62,104 nucleotides of DNA from Chthoniobacteraceae bacterium (GTDB lineage: Bacteria > Verrucomicrobiota > Verrucomicrobiia > Chthoniobacterales > Chthoniobacteraceae), in contig CANJPY010000018.1 in NCBI GenBank assembly GCA_947476255.1, positions 1 to 62,104 on the forward strand, written 5' to 3'. The notes below the pieces were generated by a model, which did no database searches, was not told the DNA's origin, and saw only the letters and a program-made list of their open reading frames with translations. The position numbers were made by a program, and so were the translations under genes. How positions within the stretch are numbered: the first letter of the stretch is position 1; each line of letters starts with the position of its first letter. Below, one piece after another: positions 30,955-40,993 of the stretch.

Positions 30955-33900
30955 ATGCCAGACCCTATTTTGAATCCAGATGCGCTCCCAGATCCCAACG
31001 AATCGGGCGTAGAATACAGGAACTTTCTCACTGAGCTTGGCCTGACCGATGGCCCCCCTCCCTCCCGAGCGCAAGTTTTTGGCATGGTGCAAAAATTGCA
31101 GTCCCCTTCCAAAATTGCAATGCGAGTGGATCTGCTGAAAGCAGCTCGCGAAAAGTATCCCGATAGACTGGATATCGTTTTGCATCTCCTAGATGCACTG
31201 AAAACACAAGCTCCTCTTGAAACGCTTGTTGCAGCTGCAAAATCATACTCGCACCTTTCACTTGGCAACGAGACTGAATGTTTGGCAATGGGCCAAATAC
31301 TCACAGACTACCGAGAGTACGATGCTGCAAACGCTTTTTTGTCCCGTGCAGTAAGGGTCCATACCAAAGCCGTGGCGTTGTGGCACAACCTCGGCGTGAG
31401 CCTTACGCATGGACGGCACCTCCAGGAAGCGCTGCAGGCCTTCAGGCGCGCCATCGAATTACGCCCCTATTCGGACGTCAGTCTGACCATGGCAGGGTCG
31501 ATTCTTAGGGAAATGGGGCGACTTGGAGAGTCCATCGAGTTTCACGGAGCCGCTATCCGGATAAACCCAAAGTCTGCACTGGCTCTCTACAACTTGGGGA
31601 ACGCCCTGCAAGAGCAAGACCAGTTGGAGGCGGCCGTGGATTCCTACTCTCAGGCCCTCGTCATTCAACCTGAATGGCCGGACCCGCTCAACAACCTGTG
31701 CACGGCGCTTTTTAAATTGGCCCGCTTTCCGCAATTGCTGCCGCCACTCTTAAAGCTCGCAAAACTCAGAGGCACCCCCCCCGAGGACTTGTGCCGCATA
31801 GCCATCACACTCAGAGAGTTAAACCGCCCTGCGGATGCGTTGGAAATTGCGGACATACTGATCCAACAATTCCCCGACGATTCCTCGTACCGTTTGCTGC
31901 GGGGCGGATGCCTGACACCCATGGGGAGAAGTCGGGAAGCCGCCGAAGAGTATGCGCATATCATCAAAAACCACCCGGACGACCTGCGCGCACACAATGC
32001 CTTGGTGTATGTCGCTAATTACTTGCCCCACAAAGACCCTGCGGAGCTGTTTGCCTTTTACAGAAAATACGCAGATCTGGTGGAATCCTCGTGCGCAGCC
32101 AACCGCTATCTCCCACAACCCTATGCCGCTTTTCCGCGGAAACTAAGAATAGGCTATGTTTCCGGAGATTTCTGCCAGCACCCCGTAGGAACCTTTATTA
32201 AACCCGTTCTCGCCCATCACGACCCGTCCGCTTTTGAAATATTCTGCTATTACAATCACACAAGAAAAGATCAAGTCACGCAGGCACTCAAGCAACAGCC
32301 CGTCCATTGGCGCGATATTCCATCGCTGACAGACAAAAATTTCTGCGAATTAGTAAGGGAGGACCAGATCGATATTCTGGTGGACCTTTCTGGGCACACG
32401 TCCAGAAACCGACTCGCAGCCTTTGCCCTAAAACCTGTGCCAATTCAGGTCACAATGATTGGTTGCATGCAGACTACGGGGTTAAAGGCCATGGATTATC
32501 GGATCACCGATGCCATTCTCGATCCCCCAGGCGAGAGCGAGCACCTTCACTCAGAAAGACTTGTCCGCATGGACACAGGCCCCCTTTGTTTTGAACCTCA
32601 CCCAAATGCGCCGGAAACAAGCCCCCTGCCCTGGCGGAAACGCGGCATTTTTACATTCGGGTCCTTCAATAACTTGGCAAAGGCAACGCCCGAAGTCCTC
32701 GATGTTTGGAGCAAAGTCCTTCTGTCTGTCCCCGCTTCGGAGATGCAAGTAAGCGCCGACTCGCCAGAGATTTTCTTGAAGGACATGGAAGCGCGTGGCG
32801 TTCCCAGGAGTCGATTCCGAGTCCTCCCAAGGCTCGCAGAAACCCAATATTTAGCGACTCACGCGGATGTCGACCTGATCCTGGACACCTTTCCCTACTG
32901 TGGCCTGACCGTGTCCATGAATGCCCTCTGGATGGGGGTTCCGATGGTCAATCTCGTTGGAAACACCTCCGCCAGCCGTGCAGGCACTTCCATACTTCAG
33001 AAACTTGGCCTTGAGGAATTTATAACACGGAGCCCAAAGGAATACATTCGTGCCGCAGTCCGTTTTGCAGAGCACCCCGAGTCGTTGGTTGAAATACGCG
33101 CCGCGCTTCGTACGCGCATGCAATTGCATTGGGCAGACGCGCCAAAACACACGCTTGAATTGGAAACCCAATTTCGACGGATGTGGGAGGTATATTCGGG
33201 AGCAATACCAGTCGCGCCAAAGCCTTTGGAACGCCAAACTGAACTGCAGTCACCTAGCGTTTCCGAGTCGCCGAGGGAGACTCGGGCAAATACACCGCCG
33301 CTTTCCAGTGAAAAAGATGATGCCGCTTGGCTCCAAGAAGAAATAACCACAGCCATCAACCTCACAGACCCCTCGGAAACTCTCTCGAGAATACGCGAAC
33401 GCCTTAAAACAACCCAAGACGCGCATCAAATCATCGCCAGCGAAGAACACGCTTCGGCTAAACACAGGTACGACTGGAAGCGACGCGCCTTGTGCGCAGA
33501 ACTGTATGCCGCGATCGACGCCAAAGAAGACGCTCAAAAATGCCTTGAGCAAATTCAAGACTGTCCCGAAGCAAGCAGTGACTGGGCATGGATGGCCCGA
33601 AGCTTGTTAAGGAATAATTTGGCAAAAGAAGCAGAGATTGCATTTCGGAAGGCGTGCTCCTTTGAAGATGTCACAGCCGACGTCACACTCGGCTTGGCCT
33701 GTATCCTTTCCAACAAAGGAGAAGCAGACGAAGCAGAGCAGCTCTGCAGGGTCACCATCGGCAAAAGTCCCTCGGTATGGCAGGCCTACCTAAACCTAGG
33801 AAGTCTGCTCTATCAAAAAGGAGATTTTGCGGAAGCCTTGGCTATCTCTGAACCTGCCGCCCGCCTCTCCAATGACCCCACGTTGCTACTCAATCTGGCA

Positions 33901-35304
33901 GCATACCAACAGAAAACCGGTGATTTTGAAAAGTCGCTTGTCTCTTTGGAGAAAGCTCTGGAAAGAGACCCCTCCTCCGCGGCTGGATATTTGAATTTGG
34001 GCAACTCTCTCATGTGTCTCGGAATGCCTCTTGAGGCTATTGCCGCGTTTAAAAAGGCGCGGAACCTTAATCCCAAGCAAAGCAACTACCTTTCCAACTG
34101 CCTACATTGCCAGAACTATCTGCCGCACAGCATTCCGGAGGAAGTATTCCAGTTACACAGGGAATTTTCTCAAATATTTGAAACACCCTTTCTTCCGCAT
34201 AAACCGCATCTCAACAACCGGGACTTCCACAGAAAACTCAGGATCGCCTATGTTTCTCCAGACTTTCGCACCCACTCCGTATCCTACTTCATCGAACCAC
34301 TTCTAAGACACCATGACAGAGGCCAATTTGAGGTTGTAGGAGTTTTGTCCCACACATGGAAAGATAATAAAACCCATACCCTTAAGGATTTATGCGACGA
34401 ATGGATTGAAGCCGGCCCCCTCGATGACGAGGCACTTGCCCAAAGGCTCCGCGATGCGCGCATCGATATAGCCGTCGACTTAGCCTGCCACTCTCAAGGG
34501 TCGCGATTGCTCGTGTTCGCCAGAAAGCCCGCCCCCGTACAACTGACCATGATTGGCATGCAGCAAACCACAGGGCTCAAATCCATCGATTACCGCGTCA
34601 CGGATGCTGTGATGGATCCGCCCGGAATGACTGAGCAATTTCACTCCGAAAAATTAATGCGCCTGCCCATCGCGATGTGTCTGCAACCACCAGATCCCTC
34701 GCCCCCCATCAGCCCGCTACCCGCTTTGGAAAAGGGAGTTGTCACATTCGGCTCCTTTAATAATTTTGCGAAAGCCAACATGGAGGTGCTGCGCACTTGG
34801 GCAGAGGTTCTGAGACAGGTTCCAGAGAGCCGCTTGATTGTTGTGGCGCCCAAAGGAACGATGCTCGAAGCGACCATGGCGGCAGAAGGCATTGCCCCAG
34901 AACGCATCGTTATCAGCGACCGTAAATCCGAGACCGACTACCTTCGAATGCATCAGGAAGTGGATATGCTTTTGGACTGCTTCCCCTTCGCGGGCCTGAC
35001 CGTTACAGCCCTCGCTGCTTGGATGGGTGTTCCTACCATCACGATTTCAGGCAATAATTCCTCAGCTCGCGGAGGCGCTTCGATCATGCATTCGCTCCAC
35101 CTAGACTCTTTTGTCGCATCGGACCCTGCAGACTTCGTGAACAAGGCCGTCGCACTCAGTGCGAACCTGCCGAGACTCGCAGCGGTGCGAGCTTCCATGA
35201 GGGAGCGAATGGCCGTTGAATATACCAATGGAGAAGCGTACACACGGGCGTTTGAAGCTGAACTTCGGAAAGCATGGCAAAAGTGGTGCGACGCTCAAGT
35301 CTGA
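30955..35304 (+). CDS. Double TPR / OGT-type (GT41, SPINDLY-like) glycosyltransferase
   Basis: 1,449 residues from MPDPILNP (30955); a TTG at 30895 adds 20. The order is TPR array 1 (about residues 100-330), GT41 catalytic domain 1 (about 394-740), linker, TPR array 2 (about 840-1045), GT41 domain 2 (about 1092-1440). Both catalytic domains keep the family landmarks: GYVSGDFCQHPVG and AYVSPDFRTHSVS (catalytic-region His); TTGLKAMDYRITDAILDPP and TTGLKSIDYRVTDAVMDPP; FGSFNNLAK and FGSFNNFAK (UDP-binding Lys); and the GLTV...WMGVP loop. GT41 enzymes add a sugar, often GlcNAc, to Ser/Thr of proteins. Next to flagellin, flagellin glycosylation is the likely job (inference). A protein with two complete copies is unusual. 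Confidence 0.92.
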   Translation: MPDPILNPDALPDPNESGVEYRNFLTELGLTDGPPPSRAQVFGMVQKLQSPSKIAMRVDLLKAAREKYPDRLDIVLHLLDALKTQAPLETLVAAAKSYSHLSLGNETECLAMGQILTDYREYDAANAFLSRAVRVHTKAVALWHNLGVSLTHGRHLQEALQAFRRAIELRPYSDVSLTMAGSILREMGRLGESIEFHGAAIRINPKSALALYNLGNALQEQDQLEAAVDSYSQALVIQPEWPDPLNNLCTALFKLARFPQLLPPLLKLAKLRGTPPEDLCRIAITLRELNRPADALEIADILIQQFPDDSSYRLLRGGCLTPMGRSREAAEEYAHIIKNHPDDLRAHNALVYVANYLPHKDPAELFAFYRKYADLVESSCAANRYLPQPYAAFPRKLRIGYVSGDFCQHPVGTFIKPVLAHHDPSAFEIFCYYNHTRKDQVTQALKQQPVHWRDIPSLTDKNFCELVREDQIDILVDLSGHTSRNRLAAFALKPVPIQVTMIGCMQTTGLKAMDYRITDAILDPPGESEHLHSERLVRMDTGPLCFEPHPNAPETSPLPWRKRGIFTFGSFNNLAKATPEVLDVWSKVLLSVPASEMQVSADSPEIFLKDMEARGVPRSRFRVLPRLAETQYLATHADVDLILDTFPYCGLTVSMNALWMGVPMVNLVGNTSASRAGTSILQKLGLEEFITRSPKEYIRAAVRFAEHPESLVEIRAALRTRMQLHWADAPKHTLELETQFRRMWEVYSGAIPVAPKPLERQTELQSPSVSESPRETRANTPPLSSEKDDAAWLQEEITTAINLTDPSETLSRIRERLKTTQDAHQIIASEEHASAKHRYDWKRRALCAELYAAIDAKEDAQKCLEQIQDCPEASSDWAWMARSLLRNNLAKEAEIAFRKACSFEDVTADVTLGLACILSNKGEADEAEQLCRVTIGKSPSVWQAYLNLGSLLYQKGDFAEALAISEPAARLSNDPTLLLNLAAYQQKTGDFEKSLVSLEKALERDPSSAAGYLNLGNSLMCLGMPLEAIAAFKKARNLNPKQSNYLSNCLHCQNYLPHSIPEEVFQLHREFSQIFETPFLPHKPHLNNRDFHRKLRIAYVSPDFRTHSVSYFIEPLLRHHDRGQFEVVGVLSHTWKDNKTHTLKDLCDEWIEAGPLDDEALAQRLRDARIDIAVDLACHSQGSRLLVFARKPAPVQLTMIGMQQTTGLKSIDYRVTDAVMDPPGMTEQFHSEKLMRLPIAMCLQPPDPSPPISPLPALEKGVVTFGSFNNFAKANMEVLRTWAEVLRQVPESRLIVVAPKGTMLEATMAAEGIAPERIVISDRKSETDYLRMHQEVDMLLDCFPFAGLTVTALAAWMGVPTITISGNNSSARGGASIMHSLHLDSFVASDPADFVNKAVALSANLPRLAAVRASMRERMAVEYTNGEAYTRAFEAELRKAWQKWCDAQV

Positions 35305-35346
35305 GCACGAAAGTCCAGCTGTCTCCCTGCGAGTCAGCCACTAAAA

Positions 35347-37359
35347 CTATAACCTCTCCAGCATTGCACGCATGGCGTCAAAGCGACTCTTGGCGGACTC
35401 AACGCTCACGGGTACGCTTTGCATCTGCATTAGCGACTTCATGTCCACAAACTCAGGAGGAAGCTCCTTGGCAAAGGAACTGATGTTGCAGGGCGTCAAA
35501 CTCCCGAACTTGAGGCGCTGCTGGCACCAAGTGATGCACAACGTTTTTTTTGCGCGCGTGATTCCCACATAAAGCAGACGACGCTCCTCGTCGACAGTGC
35601 CTTCCATTTTGGATCGGTCATGCGGTATGACGCCTTCCTCCAAACCGGCCATGTAAACGTGAGGAAACTCCAAACCCTTCGCCGCATGGAGGGTGATAAG
35701 CCACACGCCAGCACCCTTGCCCTCTTCGTCGTCCTCTTCACGTTCCTGCCGGAGCATCATTTCATCCAAGAACCCCCTCAACCCGTCAGAGGACCGCGTG
35801 CCGAACTCTTCGAAAGACTTGAGCATTTCACGCACATTATTTTCGCGAGAAAGCCCCTCCTCAGGCGTTTTGCAGGTACGACGCAAATCAGCGAGATACT
35901 CCACTTCATCTACAAATTCCCTGAGTATCTCGGGTTGGTTTGCAAGCGGTTGATTCAGGCGGGTTTCGTAACGATCTATCAGACCCGTAAACAATTCCAC
36001 CGCCGTCCCTCCCCGCGGACTCAAGCTCGCACGAAACACAGGGTCCTGCAACGCATTCCATACACTGCACTGGTTCATCGTGCTGTGCTCAATCGCCTTG
36101 CCTACGACGGCATCACTCATCCCCCTCGCCGGCGTGTTGATGATACGCAACAAGGACACATCATCCTCGGTGTTCAACACACAACTCGCATACGCAAGGA
36201 GGTCCTTGATTTCACGGCGATCAAAGAAACTTTTTCCGCCCACCACCTTGTAGGGGATTTTAAGCTGCCTCAAATGCTGTTCCACAAGGCGGATCTGCGA
36301 ATTCATCCGGAAAAGCACGGCAAAGTCCTCCCACTTCGCAGCCTCTGACATCTGCACACGTTGAATCTCGTCCCCGATGAACTGGGCCTCCTGCCTGTCG
36401 TCAGGCATGGCAACCACCCGCACTTTTTCCCCCTCACTCTTGTCACTCCACAGATTCTTCACCCGCCGTCTGGGATTGTTGCGGATGAGCACATTGGCGG
36501 TTTGTAAAATCGTGTTTGTGGACCGGTAGTTTTGTTCCAGTTTCACAACCGTCGGGTTCGGAAAATGCGATTCGAACTCAAGGATGTTGCTCACCTCCGC
36601 ACCCCGCCAACCGTAAATAGACTGGTCGTCATCACCCACAACGGCCACGTTTTTGCGCTCATCAGCGAGCATGCTAATCAAACGCAATTGAAGCCGGTTG
36701 GTGTCCTGAAATTCGTCGACCATCAAATACCGGAAGCGCCGCTGCCAATGCTCGCGCACATTTTCGTGCTCTTCCAAGAGCTGAACAGCAAGCAAAAGGA
36801 GGTCATCAAAATCCACCGCATTGAGGGTTTTTAGATCCGCTTGGTATCGCGCAAACACTGCTCCTGCGAGCGTCTTTTCCTCGCCGGGCGCAGGCTCTCG
36901 CCAACCGTTGTTTTTCGCTTTTGAAATCAGATTTTTTGCCAGATACGGGTCGAGTTTTTCGTCCTGTGCTGCGGTGCGGGTGATGATTTTTTTGATCAGC
37001 CCCAACTGGTCGCCTTCATCGTAAATGGAGAAGTTCTTCTTGTATCCAAGATGCTCAATCCCGCCGCGTAAAATTCTGACACACAAAGCATGGAAGGTGC
37101 TCATCGTGACCTTGGACGACTTCTCCTTCGCAACCATCGCCGCCAGACGCTCGCGCATTTCGCTCGCGGCTTTATTGGTGAAAGTCACCGCAAGAATGTT
37201 CGCAGGATCGACTCCTTCCGCGATCATGTAGGCCACTCGGCACGTAATCACCCTCGTCTTGCCGGTCCCCGCACCGGCGAGAATCAACAACGGTCCTTCA
37301 GTCGTGAGGACTGCTTTTTGTTGTTCGGGATTGAGATCAAAAAGTCGGAAGCCAGCCAT
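35347..37359 (-). CDS. UvrD/PcrA-family DNA helicase
   Basis: 670 residues from MAGFRLFDLNPEQQKAV. Superfamily 1A helicase motifs: Walker A AGAGTGKTRVI, motif II DEFQDTNRLQ, motif III GDDDQSIYGWRGA, motif IV-V regions KSFFDRREIKDLLAY and LITLHAAKGLEFPHVYMAGLEEG, and motif VI RRLLYVGITRAK. It unwinds DNA 3' to 5' in repair or replication restart. The length (slightly short of 720) suits Rep/PcrA-like members. Convergent with the glycosyltransferase gene. Confidence 0.93.
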   Translation of the reverse strand: MAGFRLFDLNPEQQKAVLTTEGPLLILAGAGTGKTRVITCRVAYMIAEGVDPANILAVTFTNKAASEMRERLAAMVAKEKSSKVTMSTFHALCVRILRGGIEHLGYKKNFSIYDEGDQLGLIKKIITRTAAQDEKLDPYLAKNLISKAKNNGWREPAPGEEKTLAGAVFARYQADLKTLNAVDFDDLLLLAVQLLEEHENVREHWQRRFRYLMVDEFQDTNRLQLRLISMLADERKNVAVVGDDDQSIYGWRGAEVSNILEFESHFPNPTVVKLEQNYRSTNTILQTANVLIRNNPRRRVKNLWSDKSEGEKVRVVAMPDDRQEAQFIGDEIQRVQMSEAAKWEDFAVLFRMNSQIRLVEQHLRQLKIPYKVVGGKSFFDRREIKDLLAYASCVLNTEDDVSLLRIINTPARGMSDAVVGKAIEHSTMNQCSVWNALQDPVFRASLSPRGGTAVELFTGLIDRYETRLNQPLANQPEILREFVDEVEYLADLRRTCKTPEEGLSRENNVREMLKSFEEFGTRSSDGLRGFLDEMMLRQEREEDDEEGKGAGVWLITLHAAKGLEFPHVYMAGLEEGVIPHDRSKMEGTVDEERRLLYVGITRAKKTLCITWCQQRLKFGSLTPCNISSFAKELPPEFVDMKSLMQMQSVPVSVESAKSRFDAMRAMLERL

Positions 37360-37460
37360 GGGGGGCACAGCAAACTCCCAGTCTGACTATTTTTCAATCT
37401 GAACGCTAAACTTTCGCTCAATTTTAATCTGTGCGGGAGGAATCGCAGAGAAAAAAGCCA

Positions 37461-37793
37461 TCAACTCCTATTGGCCACCGCCCCTCGGAGCCAGGCTAAA
37501 TAATCTTCCCCGCCGCCGCTCACTGGAAGAATCAAAAACTCGGGAACCTCATACGAATGCACTGCCCGGTAACACTCTTCCAGCGCACCAAGGCGGCCCC
37601 TCATTGTCTTGATAACTCCAGCGACTTCCGTGGCCCGCTCCATGGCATCGTTCCAGCGGTAAATCGATTCGACGTTGGGAAAAAGATTCACACAGGCCGC
37701 CAGTTGTTGTGAAACGGCGGCTTCGGAAAACTTCCGTGCTTCGTCGAGGCTTCCGAACGTTACGAGAACCAGAACCGGGCCATTTTCATCCAT
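37461..37793 (-). CDS. cutA: CutA1 divalent-cation tolerance protein
   Basis: 110 residues with a GGAG ribosome binding site. The blocks VTFGSLDEARKFSEAAV, AACVNLFPNVESIYRWN and a trimer-forming C-terminus (YEVPEFLILPV, YLAWL) are standard for CutA. It forms very stable trimers; its role in metal tolerance is debated. 31 nt after mnmA, so probably co-transcribed. Confidence 0.95.
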   Translation of the reverse strand: MDENGPVLVLVTFGSLDEARKFSEAAVSQQLAACVNLFPNVESIYRWNDAMERATEVAGVIKTMRGRLGALEECYRAVHSYEVPEFLILPVSGGGEDYLAWLRGAVANRS

Positions 37794-37824
37794 AGCGCTC
37801 CATTCAGACGGTGCTCTCTGACAC

Positions 37825-38991
37825 TCAGCTCACACTCACAAGCGCGCCACCCGCAGGCGAGCGTACAGCGCTGTTCCGGGCGATCCACCCTCCTCCAAGA
37901 ACCGAGTCCTCGAGGTAACAAACAGCCGCCTGCCCGGGAGTCACGGCCCGCTGAGGGACATGCAAACGCACGAGAGCCTTTCCTTCTGCCTGAGGATACA
38001 CCGTGGCGTCGGCCCCCGGATGCGCGTACCGGATTTTGACATTACACTCAAAGGAGCCGCCTTCCACGGCGGCTTCCGTATTCCAATGGCAATGATCCAT
38101 CTCAAAAGCATCCACCACCAAATCCTCCGCTTCCCCCACCACCACACTCCGGGACTCAGGATCAATGTCGATCACGTACAAGGGCTTCGGAGATCCACCC
38201 GGCAGCCCCTTCCTCTGGCCGATCGTGAACATTTCAATGCCTTCGTGATCCGCGAGCCGGTTGCCCTGCTTGTCGAAAATACCGCCTGGACGAAACTGGT
38301 CGGTTCCCAAATGTCCTTTTAGGAACGCCTTGTAGTCATTTCCAGGAACAAAGCAGATTTCCTGACTGTCCACCTTGTCCGCGGTTTTAAGCCCCAGTTT
38401 GCGCGCAATCGCCCGTATTTCGTGCTTTTCCATGCCGCCCAGAGGGAAAAGAGAACGGCGCAACTGCTCCTGTCGCAAACTAAACAAAAAGTAGCTTTGA
38501 TCCTTGCGTGGATCCCTGCCCTTGCGAAGCACAGAGCGCTCCGCGTGATGATCCACAATGGCATAGTGCCCAGTGGCGATGTACTCCGCGCCAATGGCTT
38601 TTGCCTTGGCCCAAAGGTTGCCAAACTTCACTTTTTCATTGCACATCACACAGGGATTGGGCGTGCGACCGGCCTGATATTCAGCAGTAAAGTAGTCGAT
38701 CACCTGCTTTTCAAATGCCTCAGCTTCATCCACCACGTAGTGTGCAACGCCCAATGCATGCGCAACGCCACGCGCATCCGCGATGGCCTGAGGACCGCAA
38801 CACTTGTCTTCGGCACGGGACATGCAATCTTGGGGCCATACCTTCATGGTCACGCCGACAACCTCATACCCCTGCTCCTTCAGAAGCCAGACAGCAACCG
38901 AGGAATCAACGCCACCGCTCATGCCCACAAGCACTCGCGGACGCGCATTAGAATCGTGGGAACCAGAGTTTGAAGAGAGAGGCGCAGTCAT
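37825..38991 (-). CDS. mnmA: tRNA-specific 2-thiouridylase MnmA
   Basis: 388 residues from MTAPLSS (38991); a TTG two codons upstream is less likely. The PP-loop VLVGMSGGVDSSVAVWLL near residue 20 binds ATP. The catalytic Cys pair appears as NPCVMCNEKVKF (about residue 115) and DSQEICFVP (about 210). It thiolates U34 of tRNA-Lys, -Glu and -Gln; a tRNA-Gln(UUG), a substrate type, is encoded in this window. It lies only 27 nt after the end of the respiratory operon. Confidence 0.96.
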   Translation of the reverse strand: MTAPLSSNSGSHDSNARPRVLVGMSGGVDSSVAVWLLKEQGYEVVGVTMKVWPQDCMSRAEDKCCGPQAIADARGVAHALGVAHYVVDEAEAFEKQVIDYFTAEYQAGRTPNPCVMCNEKVKFGNLWAKAKAIGAEYIATGHYAIVDHHAERSVLRKGRDPRKDQSYFLFSLRQEQLRRSLFPLGGMEKHEIRAIARKLGLKTADKVDSQEICFVPGNDYKAFLKGHLGTDQFRPGGIFDKQGNRLADHEGIEMFTIGQRKGLPGGSPKPLYVIDIDPESRSVVVGEAEDLVVDAFEMDHCHWNTEAAVEGGSFECNVKIRYAHPGADATVYPQAEGKALVRLHVPQRAVTPGQAAVCYLEDSVLGGGWIARNSAVRSPAGGALVSVS

Positions 38992-39024
38992 CGGCAAAAA
39001 ATCACGGAGAGCAATCCCTCCAAA

Positions 39025-39459
39025 TTAGCTGACAACCGGAGGGTACCACACATAGAGCATTAGATACACCAAAACTCCAGTGACAGACACATAGAGCCAT
39101 ACCGGCGCCGTTATTTTCGCCCATTTTTTGTGCGTCTCGTAGCGCCCCTGAATGGCGGGCCAGACGGTCATGGCCACTAGAGGCAGCACCAAAATGGCGA
39201 GCGGAATGTGGGTTAAAAGAATGAAATAATAAACAGTTCTGGGCCATCCGTCGTGGGCGAACTTGGTCACCGCCACCACATTAAAATGATAGATGAGATA
39301 ACACGTGAGAAACGCAGCGGAAACTGCGATGGCGCCGAACATGAGGACCCGGTGAAGTCGCTGCTTGTTTGCCTTAATCGCGATCAGCCCCGCAATAATC
39401 AGGACTGTAGCAGACGCATTGAGCGAGGCATTGACCACCGGTAGATTCTGCACATTCAT
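39025..39459 (-). CDS. DUF420 membrane protein (oxidase-linked)
   Basis: 144 residues with four or five hydrophobic helices and conserved histidines (RLHRVLM, LIYHFN, LLTHIPLAI and ETHKKWAKIT). Matches DUF420, which travels with cytochrome oxidase assembly genes (SCO, CtaA, CtaB). Its exact function is not established; a copper or heme assembly role is inferred. It overlaps the SCO stop by 4 nt and is the last gene of the respiratory operon. Confidence 0.9.
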   Translation of the reverse strand: MNVQNLPVVNASLNASATVLIIAGLIAIKANKQRLHRVLMFGAIAVSAAFLTCYLIYHFNVVAVTKFAHDGWPRTVYYFILLTHIPLAILVLPLVAMTVWPAIQGRYETHKKWAKITAPVWLYVSVTGVLVYLMLYVWYPPVVS

Positions 39460-40085
39460 GGCATCTCCTTTAACAGAGTTTTAATGCCTTCGGATAGAAG
39501 TTCTGCAGACGTGCTGCTTTCTTCTCCCACTCCTTCATAGAAGCCTCTCACCCAACCTTGGGCATCCACCAGCACAAGACGGGTGCTATGGGTTACGGGC
39601 TCCACTCCCCCTTCAGTACGTGTCAGCGACAGTTTGAATCCTTGATTCGCGAGCGAAAACACCGCACTCGTGCGACCCGTTAGAAAAAACCAGCGTTCAT
39701 CGGCATGAAACTTCTCGGCGTATTGTTTCAAAACGGCCGGCTGGTCTTTTTCGGGATCACTGGAGACGGATAAAAAGCCGATGCGCTTTTCGCCCGCAAA
39801 GGCGCGATGGACGTCACTCAGACGACTGGTCAGCGCTGGACAAGGCCCGGGACAACTCGTGTAAAAGAAATCAACGACCCAGACCTTTCCGGTCATTTGA
39901 ATGGCATTGAAAACACGCCCATTCTGGTCCGTCAGTTCGAAAGCAGGAACCTGCCAATATTTCTTCAACCCCTTTCCGTCGGTCTCTTGCGGTGCTTGAG
40001 CAAGCACAACAGCTCCTCCTCGTGAAGGGGGCTTGCAAGCCGGGAAAGCAGACAGAATCAAGAGGGTCGCAAAAATTATTCGCAC
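39456..40085 (-). CDS. SCO1/SenC family copper chaperone (lipoprotein)
   Basis: 209 residues, GTG start with AGGAGG about 11 nt upstream. The N-terminus has a lipoprotein signal ending LSAFPAC. The thioredoxin-like fold carries the copper ligands in TSCPGPCPAL (C-x3-C) and a conserved His near VTHSTRLVLVD. SCO proteins deliver or reduce copper for the CuA site of oxidase subunit II, whose gene is in the same operon. Confidence 0.93.
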   Translation of the reverse strand: MRIIFATLLILSAFPACKPPSRGGAVVLAQAPQETDGKGLKKYWQVPAFELTDQNGRVFNAIQMTGKVWVVDFFYTSCPGPCPALTSRLSDVHRAFAGEKRIGFLSVSSDPEKDQPAVLKQYAEKFHADERWFFLTGRTSAVFSLANQGFKLSLTRTEGGVEPVTHSTRLVLVDAQGWVRGFYEGVGEESSTSAELLSEGIKTLLKEMP

Positions 40086-40090
40086 AACGC

Positions 40091-40993
40091 TTAAAACCTC
40101 CTGGTAAACGCCAGCAGCCCAAGAACAAGCGGCAGGTATATGATGGACATAAAAAACAACCGGCGTGCACTCACTCTCGAGCGTTCTATCAAAAACACGA
40201 CTGCCGCCCCGCAGAAGAGAACATTCAAGAGCACCGATCCAAGTTTATAAACAGTTGAGGCATGGCCCACAAAAACAGGCACCTCGGTCACCACCGCCAA
40301 AAGCACCGCAAAAACAAGCGCTTGAGCTGCGGTGGCAAGTCCATGTTCGTCATCGGGCTTTAACATCACGAAACCTGCCTCGCGATACTCGTCTCGATAC
40401 ATCCACGCGATCGCAAGGAAATGAGGCATCTGCCAGCAAAAAAGGATCCCGAACAACACCCAGGCCAACCACACCTCCCCGGAACCCGTCGCCGACCAAC
40501 CGATGACTGGAGGCAAAGCACCCGCCACCGCCCCCACGAGCACACACCATGCGCTGCGCCGCTTCATGGGAGTATAAAAGAGCAGATAGACCACAAGGGT
40601 CGCGAGGGCAAAAAGGGAGGCCGCTCGGGGCATCATCAACCACAACACCCCAACCCCTGCAGCACCCAAAAGCAACCCAACCCACAAGCCAAAAGCGCGA
40701 CTCCAACGCCCTGCCGCCAATGGGCGGGCTTTCGTACGCTCCATCAATTGATCCACATCCGACTCCATCCATTGGTTTAACGCAGAGGATGAAGCCGCCG
40801 CCAGAGCCGTGCCCAAAAGCGTCAGCAACAACTCTCTCCAAGCAAGGGCACCTTGGGATCCCACCGAAAAGCCAATCGCAGTCGTGAAAACAACTAAAAG
40901 GCTCAACCGCGCCTTAGTCAGGGTCGCGAAGTCCCCGGAGAAACTGCCGTCCCCTTTCGAAACCAGATTTACATGTCCCAAATTATCTTTCAT
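40091..40993 (-). CDS. ctaB: Protoheme IX farnesyltransferase (heme O synthase)
   Basis: 300 residues, about eight membrane helices. The UbiA-type prenyl-binding motif is present as NQWMESDVDQLMERTKARPL (NxxxDxxxD), and YTPMKRRSAWCVLVGAVAGA and WQMPHFLAIAWMYRDEY are CyoE/CtaB signatures. It converts heme B to heme O for the aa3-type oxidase. It overlaps ctaA by 4 nt. Confidence 0.95.
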   Translation of the reverse strand: MKDNLGHVNLVSKGDGSFSGDFATLTKARLSLLVVFTTAIGFSVGSQGALAWRELLLTLLGTALAAASSSALNQWMESDVDQLMERTKARPLAAGRWSRAFGLWVGLLLGAAGVGVLWLMMPRAASLFALATLVVYLLFYTPMKRRSAWCVLVGAVAGALPPVIGWSATGSGEVWLAWVLFGILFCWQMPHFLAIAWMYRDEYREAGFVMLKPDDEHGLATAAQALVFAVLLAVVTEVPVFVGHASTVYKLGSVLLNVLFCGAAVVFLIERSRVSARRLFFMSIIYLPLVLGLLAFTRRF

